From: Tabrizicola thermarum
Lineage (GTDB): Bacteria > Pseudomonadota > Alphaproteobacteria > Rhodobacterales > Rhodobacteraceae
Length of the DNA stretch: 64,000 bases
Assembly (NCBI RefSeq): GCF_003574395.1
Contig: NZ_QMJY01000083.1
Location: 186,001 to 250,000 of the forward strand
Reading direction: 5' to 3'
Shown here: positions 8,295 to 16,741 of the stretch, one piece after another
Position numbering within the stretch: the first letter of the stretch is position 1
How the letters are laid out: each line of letters opens with the position of its first letter
Notes under the pieces: generated by a model
The model's database searches: none
What the model was told of the DNA's origin: nothing
Seen by the model: the letters and a program-made list of their open reading frames with translations, nothing else
Made by a program: the position numbers and the translations under genes

Positions 8295-8780
8295 ATGATG
8301 ACCACCACCGACACCGCCCGGCCTGGCGGGTTTCGCAGCGCCCTTCACCGCGGCGAAGACTGGCTTGATGCCAAGGGCAAATGGGCCTGGATCGCCGCGA
8401 TGATCCTGGGCTTTGTCTTCTTCTGGCCCGTGGGACTTGCCCTTCTGGCCTACATGATCTGGGGAAAGCAGATGTTCTCACGTTCCTGCGGCCACCGCCG
8501 CGCCCATGGCCAGGGCCATGACCACCACTGGGGCCGTCACGCGATGCGGGCCGCCCAGCCCACCGGCAATCGCGCCTTCGACAGCTACAAGGCCGAAACG
8601 CTGCGTCGCCTGGAAGAGGAACAGGAGGCGTTCGAGGCCTTCCTCCAGCGCCTGCGCGCCTCGAAGGACAAGACCGAGTTCGACGCCTTCATGGAAGACC
8701 GGGCGCGCGCCGGCATGGCCGAGAATGTGACCGACACCGCGCCCAAGCCTGAAACCGGCGCCCGTCCCGGCGAATACTGA
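8295..8780 (+). CDS. DUF2852 membrane-anchored protein
   Basis: A 161-residue protein of the DUF2852 family. After a short N-terminus, WLDAKGKWAWIAAMILGF leads into one or two hydrophobic segments (about residues 28-60). A His/Arg-rich stretch follows (HRRAHGQGHDHHWGRH, about 66-82), then a charged predicted coiled coil (AETLRRLEEEQEAFEAFLQRL) and an acidic tail. The histidine cluster could bind metal, which is inference. Two adjacent ATG codons (8295, 8298) follow GGAG. The family has no established function. The twin operators immediately upstream show that it is tightly regulated. Confidence 0.75.
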   Translation: MMTTTDTARPGGFRSALHRGEDWLDAKGKWAWIAAMILGFVFFWPVGLALLAYMIWGKQMFSRSCGHRRAHGQGHDHHWGRHAMRAAQPTGNRAFDSYKAETLRRLEEEQEAFEAFLQRLRASKDKTEFDAFMEDRARAGMAENVTDTAPKPETGARPGEY

Positions 8781-8813
8781 CCGGAGCGGCGGCAACACCG
8801 CCTGATGCAATTC

Positions 8814-8844
8814 GGCCCCACCCCGTCGCAGGCAGGGTGGGGTC
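8814..8844. terminator. Hairpin downstream of the DUF2852 gene
   Basis: CCCCACCC (8816-8823) pairs perfectly with GGGTGGGG (8835-8842), extended by two weaker pairs. There is no strong T-run, so it is a weak or Rho-assisted terminator candidate. Confidence 0.4.
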
Positions 8845-8926
8845 CTTGTCAGGGCCGCACTGACCCCTTGGCGGATCGCTCCGGGCTTGTTAGCATCCCC
8901 TCTGTTTCACTCCGGCCGACCCTGCA

Positions 8927-9754
8927 ATGCGCCACTCGCTTCCCCTGACGCCCCAGTTCTATGTGACGGCGCCCCAGCCCTGCCCCTACCTGCCGGGGCG
9001 GATGGAGCGCAAGCTGTTCACCGCGCTTCAGGGCGAACACGCGCAAAAGCTGAACGACACCCTGTCCAAGCAAGGGTTCCGCCGCAGCCAGAACGTGCTC
9101 TACCGTCCCTCCTGCGCGGAATGCTCGGCCTGCCTGTCGGCGCGGATCCGCGTCGCGGATTTCCAGCCCTCGCGGACGCAGAAGCGGATCCTCAAGCGGG
9201 TCAGTCACCTGCGCCGCAACGCGACCAGCCCCTGGGCGACCGAAGACCAGTTCGCGCTGTTCCGCCGCTATCTCGATCATCGCCACGCCGACGGCGGCAT
9301 GGCCGACATGGACATCTTCGAATTCGCCGCGATGATCGAGGAAACCCCGATCAAGTCCCGCGTGATCGAATACACCCGCCCCCCGCGCGAGGGGGAACGG
9401 GGTCGCCCGCTGGTTGCCGTCTGTCTGACGGACGTCTTCGATGACGGGCTGTCGATGGTCTACAGCTTCTACGACCCGGACTTCCCCAACCTCAGCCTTG
9501 GCACCCATGTGATCCTGGACCACATCGCCATCGCGCGCGAGGCGGGACTGCCTTACGTCTACCTCGGCTACTGGGTCCCCGGCAGCCGCAAGATGGGCTA
9601 CAAGGCCGGGTTCTCGGCACTGGAGATCTACAAGGGCGGCCAATGGGTGCCGGTGGGCAACGCAGCCGACCACAGCGCCGACCTGCATCCGCTTTCGGTC
9701 GACCCGATCGCCGAACAGGTCGCCCGGATCAGCCTGCCGGACACGCGCCTGTAA
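8927..9754 (+). CDS. bpt: Aspartate/glutamate leucyltransferase (N-end rule)
   Basis: The 275-residue aminoacyl-tRNA protein transferase moves leucine from Leu-tRNA to proteins with N-terminal Asp or Glu, marking them for ClpS/ClpAP. It has the ATE N-terminal region with a cysteine cluster ([16 protein letters not shown], about residues 59-74) and the C-terminal GNAT-like part ([29 protein letters not shown]). Earlier annotations call such genes ate, arginyltransferase. The stop codon abuts the GTG start of the VOC gene, so the two are likely coupled. Confidence 0.9.
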   Translation: MRHSLPLTPQFYVTAPQPCPYLPGRMERKLFTALQGEHAQKLNDTLSKQGFRRSQNVLYRPSCAECSACLSARIRVADFQPSRTQKRILKRVSHLRRNATSPWATEDQFALFRRYLDHRHADGGMADMDIFEFAAMIEETPIKSRVIEYTRPPREGERGRPLVAVCLTDVFDDGLSMVYSFYDPDFPNLSLGTHVILDHIAIAREAGLPYVYLGYWVPGSRKMGYKAGFSALEIYKGGQWVPVGNAADHSADLHPLSVDPIAEQVARISLPDTRL

Positions 9755-10198
9755 GTGCCCGCCCGCATTTCCGCCCTCGCGCTTGTCGTGCCCGACTACG
9801 ACGTGGCCCTCGCCTTCTATGTCGGCAAACTCGGCTTTCGCCTGACCGAAGACATCGACCTGGGGCCCAAACGCTGGGTCACGGTCGAACCGCCCGGCGG
9901 CGGAACCCGTCTGGTGCTGGCCCGGGCCGAGGGCGCGAAGCAGTCTGCCGCCATCGGCAACCAGGCCGGGGGCCGCGTCTTCCTGTTCCTGGCCACCGAC
10001 GACTTCGCCCGCGACCATGCCGCGATGCTGGCCGCAGGCGTCGTGTTCGAGGAAGCCCCCCGCCACGAACCCTATGGCACGGTCGCCGTCTGGCGCGATC
10101 CCTTCGGCAACCGCTGGGACCTGATCGGTCCTAGCCGCGCTGCGCAAGAAGCACCCCCGCCGCCATCAGCCCCAGCCCGGCGAGGCGGGCCCATGTGA
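9755..10198 (+). CDS. VOC-family (glyoxalase/bleomycin-resistance fold) protein
   Basis: A 147-residue protein with one vicinal-oxygen-chelate module. The opening ARISALALVVPDYDVALAFY and the closing segment FGNRWDLIG are typical of this fold, as is the ligand-type glutamate just before PYGTVAVWRDPFGNRWD. It starts with GTG directly after the bpt stop. The last 20 residues or so (Pro/Ala/Arg rich) extend beyond the usual fold and overlap the decayed DMT gene on the other strand. The ancestral stop may have been lost with that decay. The substrate is unknown. Confidence 0.75.
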   Translation: MPARISALALVVPDYDVALAFYVGKLGFRLTEDIDLGPKRWVTVEPPGGGTRLVLARAEGAKQSAAIGNQAGGRVFLFLATDDFARDHAAMLAAGVVFEEAPRHEPYGTVAVWRDPFGNRWDLIGPSRAAQEAPPPPSAPARRGGPM

Positions 10199-10459
10199 CG
10201 GGGCGGGACGCCAGCCCTGTCAGCCCGGTCGCATCCATCACCGCCGCGCTGACCAGCTGACCCAGAAGGACGAACAGGATCGCATTTGCCAGGCCAAGGC
10301 GCGGCGCCACGAAGGTGATCGACAGGATTAGAAGGCGACAAGGCACCCGGCGAGGAACAGGACCGGCGGTTGCATCGGCACCTTCGCCAGCGCGGCGAGA
10401 AGCGGGATCCCCACCCCTGCCGCGACCATCAGGGCGGCCTGCCGCACCGCCTCACCCAC
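10131..10459 (-). pseudogene. Decayed DMT-family (DUF606/YdcZ-like) permease
   Basis: Two reading frames together give a shortened DMT permease. The first has MVAAGVGIPLLAAL followed directly by PPVLFLAGCLVAF, then a stop at 10328-10330. The next frame continues with LSITFVAPRLG, AILFVLLGQLVSAAVMD and LMAAGVLLAQRG. One base missing near 10329 explains the frame break. The region that should lie between the first two membrane segments (about 40 residues in relatives) is also absent. The gene therefore has a frameshift and an internal deletion. The upstream boundary is uncertain. Confidence 0.65.
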
Positions 10460-10682
10460 CGGCCCGGACCCCGGCCCGATAATCCCCGACCGGCAGCCCG
10501 CCGATGCCCAAGTCTTCCGCCGCGGGAACCTTCCCCTTCGGATTGATCTCGCGATAGTTCGCCCCGCTGGCCGTCTCGCCGTTGGCCGTGTCCACCATTT
10601 CCACCGCATAGTCCCCGCCGATCTCGGCCAGGATGATATGCGAGGCCATGGAACAGGCTCCGGGCTTGATGTAGAGTTTCAT
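10452..10682 (-). pseudogene. Truncated glutathione S-transferase N-terminal domain
   Basis: The first 50 residues or so are a good thioredoxin-fold GST N-terminus: [20 protein letters not shown], then [13 protein letters not shown]. The sequence then loses similarity and stops at residue 76, where relatives run to about 200 residues and carry an all-helical C-terminal domain. AGGAG lies 6 bases before the ATG at 10682. It leads straight into the DMT remnant, so a single deletion may have removed most of this gene and part of the next. It is divergent from the HxlR regulator, whose target it may once have been. Confidence 0.65.
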
Positions 10683-10736
10683 CGTCATCTCCTCTGGTTT
10701 CCGATGCCGCCTTGGCTAAAGCAATCGGTCACCTTT

Positions 10737-10788
10737 GGTAACGGGGTAACTTGCAGTAACAGCAAGAATGCGGTATCCGACTGGTAAC
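10737..10788. promoter_or_regulatory. GGTAAC direct repeats in the hxlR-gst intergenic region
   Basis: GGTAAC occurs at 10737, 10745 and 10783, with AGTAAC at 10755. The first three are spaced 8-10 bases apart. They sit between the divergent truncated gst and the HxlR gene and are candidate binding sites for that regulator. Confidence 0.4.
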
Positions 10789-10806
10789 CACGCCGAAGGC
10801 ATGCCG

Positions 10807-11154
10807 ATGACGCTGAAGCGCCGCAAGAACCGCACGCCGCACCCGATGTGTCCCTTGTCGGACTGCATGGCCTTCATCGGCGGCGCCTGGACGCCGAACA
10901 TCATCTGGTATCTCTCCTCTGGCCCCCGCCGCTTTTCGGAACTGCGCGCCGACATCCCGCTCGTCTCGGCCAAGGTCCTGACCCAGCGTCTGCGCGAACT
11001 GGAAGAGCGCGGGATCCTTCTGCGCCGCGTGATGGAAACCTCGCCCCCGTCGGTCGAATATGCGCTGACCGAGCTTGGGCTGGAATTCATGCCCGTGATC
11101 CAGGCCATTGCCGAGGTCGGCCAGCGCCTGAAGAACAGGGCCTCCGCCGCCTGA
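10807..11154 (+). CDS. HxlR-family transcriptional regulator
   Basis: A 115-residue winged-helix regulator. It has the family N-terminal cysteine region (HPMCPLSDCMAFIGGAWTP), the HTH (RRFSELRADIPLVSAKVLTQRLRELEE split over the recognition helix) and the wing (YALTELGLEF). The two cysteines near residues 15-21 could sense thiol or electrophile stress, as in YodB/HypR relatives; this is inference. AAGG lies 7 bases before ATG 10807; ATG 10801 is an alternative start. Its usual divergent partner (here a gst) is broken, so its present target may be itself. Confidence 0.8.
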   Translation: MTLKRRKNRTPHPMCPLSDCMAFIGGAWTPNIIWYLSSGPRRFSELRADIPLVSAKVLTQRLRELEERGILLRRVMETSPPSVEYALTELGLEFMPVIQAIAEVGQRLKNRASAA

Positions 11155-11276
11155 GCGGCCGAGGTGCAGGGAAAGGTTGACCGGCAGGCCCGAACTGCGC
11201 TAATTGGACAGAAAATATTACCAGATAATCGATGCCAGCCAAAGAAATTGGCGGCAAACCTTGGGAGGGGAACAGG

Positions 11277-11882
11277 ATGCAGGCTTTGCTTGCGATCTCG
11301 CGCGGGATCGACCGCGTGAATGCGTTCATCGGAAAGGCCGTGATCTGGCTGATCCTGCTGGCGGTCCTCGTCAGCGCCGGAAATGCGGTCAGCCGCAAGC
11401 TGTTCAACCTCTCGTCGAACGCCTGGCTCGAATTGCAGTGGTATCTCTTCGGCGCCGCCTTCATGGGGGCCGCCGCCTATACGCTGCAGATGAACGAACA
11501 CATCCGGATCGACGTCTTCTACGGCACGCGCTCGCGCCGGACCCAGCACTGGATCGACCTTCTGGGCCACACCTTCTTTCTTCTGCCCTTCGTCGCGCTG
11601 ATGGCCTGGTATCTCTGGCCCTACACCGTCCAGTCCTTCTACTCCGGCCAGGTCTCCACCAACGCCGGCGGCCTGCTGATCTGGCCCGCCCGCGCGATCC
11701 TTCTGGCGGGCTTCGTCATGCTGACCTTCCAGGCGCTGGCCGAAATCGTGAAGAAGATCGCCGTGATGCGCGGGCTGATGGAGGACCCCCACCCCTTCAT
11801 CTCGCCCAAGGAACAAGCCCTGAAGGACGCCGAGGAGCTTGCCGCCGAAGTTGCCGCCAAAGCCGCCGAGGCCAAGCAATGA
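11277..11882 (+). CDS. TRAP transporter small permease (DctQ)
   Basis: A 201-residue integral membrane protein with four predicted helices: VIWLILLAVLVSAGNAVSRK, WLELQWYLFGAAFMGAAAY, FFLLPFVALMAWYLW and ILLAGFVMLTFQALAEI. An Ala/Glu-rich C-terminal cytoplasmic helix follows. This is the Q subunit that joins the M subunit in Na+-driven uptake of organic or keto acids. The start at 11277 follows GGGAGGGG. It overlaps dctM by 4 bases (ATGA). The sequence type matches the TakQ/YiaM-like group that goes with TakP proteins. Confidence 0.85.
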   Translation: MQALLAISRGIDRVNAFIGKAVIWLILLAVLVSAGNAVSRKLFNLSSNAWLELQWYLFGAAFMGAAAYTLQMNEHIRIDVFYGTRSRRTQHWIDLLGHTFFLLPFVALMAWYLWPYTVQSFYSGQVSTNAGGLLIWPARAILLAGFVMLTFQALAEIVKKIAVMRGLMEDPHPFISPKEQALKDAEELAAEVAAKAAEAKQ

Positions 11883-13663
11883 TCGAGCTCATCGCCCACA
11901 ACATGGCTCCGATCATCTTCGCAAGCCTCGTCCTGTTCCTGCTGATCGGCTATCCGGTCTCCTTCTCTCTGGCCGCGAACGGGCTGATCTTCTTCGTCAT
12001 CGGCGTCTGGCTGGCGCCCTATTCCAATGGCGAGATCACGCTGGACTGGCCGCTTCTCGGCACCATGCCACAACGGTTATGGGGGGTCCTGTCGAACGAG
12101 ACGCTGCTCGCCATCCCGTTCTTCACCTTCATGGGCATCATCCTGGAACGATCCGGCATGGCCGAGGACCTCCTCGACACCATCGGCCAGCTCTTCGGCC
12201 CGATCCGCGGCGGCCTTGCCTTTGCCGTGGTCCTGGTCGGGGCGCTTCTGGCCGCCACAACGGGCGTCGTCGCCGCTTCGGTCATCGCGATGGGCCTGAT
12301 CTCGCTGCCGATCATGCTGCGCTACGGCTATGACCGGCGCACGGCGACCGGGGTCATCGCAGCCTCCGGCACGCTGGCGCAGATCATCCCGCCTTCGCTG
12401 GTTCTGATCGTGCTGGCCGACCAGCTCGGCCGGTCTGTGGGCGACATGTACAAGGGCGCGCTGATCCCCGGGCTGATCCTGACCGGGATGTATCTCGGCT
12501 ACATCACGATGATCGCGATCTTCCAGCCGCACAAGGTCCCCGCCCTGCCACCCGAGGCGCGGACCCTGGGCGGCGGTGTCACCTCGCTTCTGGTTGCCCT
12601 GGCCGCCGGGGGGACCATCGGCTATGGCGCGCATCTCTGGGCCTATGCGGACTGGGGCGCGAACGCCGACATCCTTGGCGCAACCATCGGCACGATCGCG
12701 GTCTACGCCTACGCTCTGGCCGACCGCTACCTTGGCCTGAACCTGCTGTCGCGTCTCGCCCAGCAGGTCATCATGGTGCTGATCCCGCCGCTCGCGCTCA
12801 TCTTCCTCGTCCTCGGCACGATCTTCATCGGCCTGGCCACGCCCACCGAGGGCGGCGCGATGGGGGCCGTCGGCGCGATGGTGCTGGCCTGGGCCAAGGG
12901 CCGCTTCAGGTTCCCGGTCCTGCAATCGGCGCTGGTCGCGACCACACGCCTTTCCGCCTTCGTCCTGTTCGTCCTGATCGGCGCGCGGATGTTCAGCCTC
13001 ACCTTCTACGGCGTGAACGGCCACATCTGGGTCGAGGATCTGCTGACCGCCGTGCCCGGGGGGCAATACGGCTTCCTCTTCGTGGTCAACCTCATCATCT
13101 TCGTCCTCGGCTTCTTCCTCGACTTCTTCGAGATCGCCTTCGTGCTGATCCCGCTTCTGATCGCACCGGCCCAGACCCTGGGGATCGACCTGATCTGGCT
13201 GGGCGTCATCATCGGGGTGAACCTGCAAACCTCGTTCCTGACCCCGCCTTTCGGCTTTGCGCTGTTCTACCTGCGCTCGGTCGCGGCCAAGGTGCCCTAT
13301 ATCGACAAGATCACCGGGAAGAAGATGGACGGCATCAAGACCGGCGAGATCTATCAGGGCGCGATCCCCTTCATCCTCATCCAGGTGATGATGATCTTCG
13401 CCGTGGTCCTCTTTCCGCAGATGGTGATGCACTACAAGGGGCCGGTCGTGGACCCCTCGACCATCGAGATCAAGGTGCCGGGCTTCACGCCGATGGCCCC
13501 GGGCAACACCGGAGGCTCCCTGCCCGCCCCCGGAGGTCTGCCCGGCCTGCCCGGCGCACCGACGCTTGGTGCGCCGAACCTCGGCGGGACACCCCCGGCC
13601 GAGGGGACAGCCCCCGCGCCGGGCGGGTTGCCGAAACTCGGGGCGCCGGTGATAAACCCGTGA
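11879..13663 (+). CDS. TRAP transporter large permease (DctM)
   Basis: A 594-residue membrane protein with about twelve to fourteen hydrophobic segments, the transport channel of a TRAP system. Family segments include LVLFLLIGYPVSFSLAANG, TFMGIILERSGMAEDLL, ATTGVVAASVIAMGLISLP, IGLATPTEGGAMGAVGAM and LDFFEIAFVLIPLLIAP. It is longer than a typical DctM (about 430). An extra hydrophobic region lies between residues 220 and 310, and a Pro/Gly-rich tail of about 60 residues (GGLPGLPGAPTLGAPNLGG) extends the C-terminus. It is coupled to dctQ. The binding-protein gene lies convergently just beyond the shared terminator. Confidence 0.9.
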   Translation: MIELIAHNMAPIIFASLVLFLLIGYPVSFSLAANGLIFFVIGVWLAPYSNGEITLDWPLLGTMPQRLWGVLSNETLLAIPFFTFMGIILERSGMAEDLLDTIGQLFGPIRGGLAFAVVLVGALLAATTGVVAASVIAMGLISLPIMLRYGYDRRTATGVIAASGTLAQIIPPSLVLIVLADQLGRSVGDMYKGALIPGLILTGMYLGYITMIAIFQPHKVPALPPEARTLGGGVTSLLVALAAGGTIGYGAHLWAYADWGANADILGATIGTIAVYAYALADRYLGLNLLSRLAQQVIMVLIPPLALIFLVLGTIFIGLATPTEGGAMGAVGAMVLAWAKGRFRFPVLQSALVATTRLSAFVLFVLIGARMFSLTFYGVNGHIWVEDLLTAVPGGQYGFLFVVNLIIFVLGFFLDFFEIAFVLIPLLIAPAQTLGIDLIWLGVIIGVNLQTSFLTPPFGFALFYLRSVAAKVPYIDKITGKKMDGIKTGEIYQGAIPFILIQVMMIFAVVLFPQMVMHYKGPVVDPSTIEIKVPGFTPMAPGNTGGSLPAPGGLPGLPGAPTLGAPNLGGTPPAEGTAPAPGGLPKLGAPVINP

Positions 13664-13669
13664 CACGAA

Positions 13670-13697
13670 AAAGGCCCCGGATCGCTCCGGGGCCTTT
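13670..13697. terminator. Bidirectional terminator between dctM and dctP
   Basis: AAAGGCCCCGG (13670-13680) pairs perfectly with CCGGGGCCTTT (13687-13697) around a 6-base loop. A- and T-runs on both sides let it work in either direction between convergent genes. Confidence 0.85.
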
Positions 13698-13720
13698 CGG
13701 TTTCCAGCCTTGGGAAAGCC

Positions 13721-15512
<1,792 letters not shown>

Positions 15513-16430
15513 GTGACCTATCTTCTGTTCGTCGTCGGCCTCGTCATTCTTGTGGCGGGGGGAGAGTTTCTTGTGCGCGGTGCTTCCTCCATCGCCCGCG
15601 CCTTCCACCTGTCGCCCTTGCTGATCGGCCTGACCATCGTCGGCTTCGGCACCTCGGCACCCGAGCTGATCGTCTCGGTCCAGGCCGCCCTTGCCGGTCA
15701 GCCGGGCATCGCCATCGGCAACGTGATCGGCTCGAACATCTCGAACGTCCTCCTGATCCTCGGCATCTCGGCGCTGATCGCGCCGCTCGTCATCCCCGGC
15801 CGCAGGCTCTGGCGCGACCTCGGCTTCATGCTGGCGGCCACCGCAATCGTCTGGGTCATGCTGCTTGACGGCGACATCACACGGATCGACGGGCTGATCC
15901 TCGTCGCGGGGCTGATTGCCTTCCTGACCGTGGCCTTCATCGCCGGCAGCGGTCACCTGCCGGAAGACGGCATCACCGAGACCTTCGGCCCGAACTGGAA
16001 GCCCTGGGTCATGACCGGCGCGGGACTCGTCGGGCTGGTGATCGGCGCGCGCCTCCTGGTGGACAGCGCCACCATCATCGCCCGCGACTTCGGCATCTCC
16101 GAAGCCGTCATCGGCCTGACCATCGTCGCGGTCGGCACCTCGCTGCCCGAGCTTGCCACCAGCGTCATCGCCGCCTTCCGCAGGCACACCGACATCGCGG
16201 TCGGCAACGTGGTCGGGTCGAATGTGTTCAACATCTTCGGCATCCTGGGGCTGACCGCGCTGATTGCCCCGATCCCCGCCGAGGCGCGCTTTGCCGCGAT
16301 CGACATGTGGTGGGTCGCGGCCTCCTCGCTGGGCCTTGCCATCGTGGCCTTTGCCTCAGGCGGTCTGCCCCGGATCGCGGGCGCCGGCCTTCTGGCAGCC
16401 TATGGCGCCTATGTCTGGTTCATCGGCTGA
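15513..16430 (+). CDS. Calcium/sodium antiporter, YrbG/CaxA type
   Basis: A 305-residue membrane exchanger of the Ca2+:cation antiporter family. Both alpha repeats are clear: IGLTIVGFGTSAPELIVSV (about residues 38-56) with IGNVIGSNISNVLLILG, and IGLTIVAVGTSLPELATSV (about 200-218) with VGNVVGSNVFNIFGILG. Ten hydrophobic segments are expected. The start is GTG at 15513 after GGGGG; the preceding in-frame residues do not look like coding sequence. It stands alone between the gene-poor stretch and the ilv leader. Confidence 0.85.
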   Translation: MTYLLFVVGLVILVAGGEFLVRGASSIARAFHLSPLLIGLTIVGFGTSAPELIVSVQAALAGQPGIAIGNVIGSNISNVLLILGISALIAPLVIPGRRLWRDLGFMLAATAIVWVMLLDGDITRIDGLILVAGLIAFLTVAFIAGSGHLPEDGITETFGPNWKPWVMTGAGLVGLVIGARLLVDSATIIARDFGISEAVIGLTIVAVGTSLPELATSVIAAFRRHTDIAVGNVVGSNVFNIFGILGLTALIAPIPAEARFAAIDMWWVAASSLGLAIVAFASGGLPRIAGAGLLAAYGAYVWFIG

Positions 16431-16435
16431 CCCCC

Positions 16436-16463
16436 TCGCCGAGTGGCGCGAGTCACTCGGCGA
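16436..16463. terminator. Hairpin downstream of the Ca2+/Na+ antiporter gene
   Basis: TCGCCGAGT (16436-16444) pairs perfectly with ACTCGGCGA (16455-16463) around a 10-base loop, 6 bases after the antiporter stop. No long T-run follows, so it is a weak intrinsic terminator or 3'-end stabiliser. Confidence 0.5.
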
Positions 16464-16559
16464 TACCTTCTGTTCGGAATGTTGCGCAGCGAGAGACCCT
16501 GCCGCAAGAAAAGTTCAAAATCCGCGCCTGAACGCGACACTTTCGTATTGCAAATCCGG

Positions 16560-16588
16560 TTGACGCCCGGCATACCCCGCCCTACTGT
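16560..16588 (+). promoter_or_regulatory. Candidate ilvB leader promoter
   Basis: TTGACG (16560-16565) and TACTGT (16583-16588) are separated by exactly 17 bases, placing the transcription start near 16595, about 22 bases before the leader peptide ATG. Confidence 0.55.
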
Positions 16589-16616
16589 TCCGACCGAACG
16601 TGAAGGGGATGGGCCG

Positions 16617-16664
16617 ATGGCCAGACTTCTTGTCATCGTAGGAAGGACGCGCATGGGCCGGTGA
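16617..16664 (+). CDS. ilvB attenuator leader peptide
   Basis: A 15-codon ORF, MARLLVIVGRTRMGR, with AAGGGG 8 bases upstream. Codons 4-8 are CTT CTT GTC ATC GTA (Leu-Leu-Val-Ile-Val), exactly the branched-chain amino acids whose synthesis ilvB serves. It is followed by a competing hairpin and an intrinsic terminator, so a ribosome stalling on scarce charged Leu/Val/Ile tRNA should relieve termination. Attenuation of ilvBN is known in Caulobacter and enterobacteria. Confidence 0.85.
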   Translation: MARLLVIVGRTRMGR

Positions 16665-16691
16665 CGGTTGACCATAAAGGTTCCCATGCGC
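16649..16691 (+). promoter_or_regulatory. Anti-terminator arms of the ilvB attenuator
   Basis: GCGCATGGG (16649-16657) and CCCATGCGC (16683-16691) are a perfect 9-bp inverted repeat. The first arm lies within the last codons of the leader peptide and would be covered by a ribosome reaching the stop codon. The second arm abuts and overlaps by two bases the terminator stem, so the two structures compete. Confidence 0.65.
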
Positions 16692-16718
16692 CCCCGAAGG
16701 AAACCTCGGGGGCTTTTT
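16690..16718 (+). terminator. Intrinsic terminator of the ilvB attenuator
   Basis: GCCCCCGA (16690-16697) pairs with TCGGGGGC (16706-16713), followed by TTTTT (16714-16718). It lies 24 bases before the ilvB start and after the leader stop codon, the textbook position for an attenuator. Confidence 0.9.
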
Positions 16719-16741
16719 GTTGCGGCTGAATGGAGACGGAA

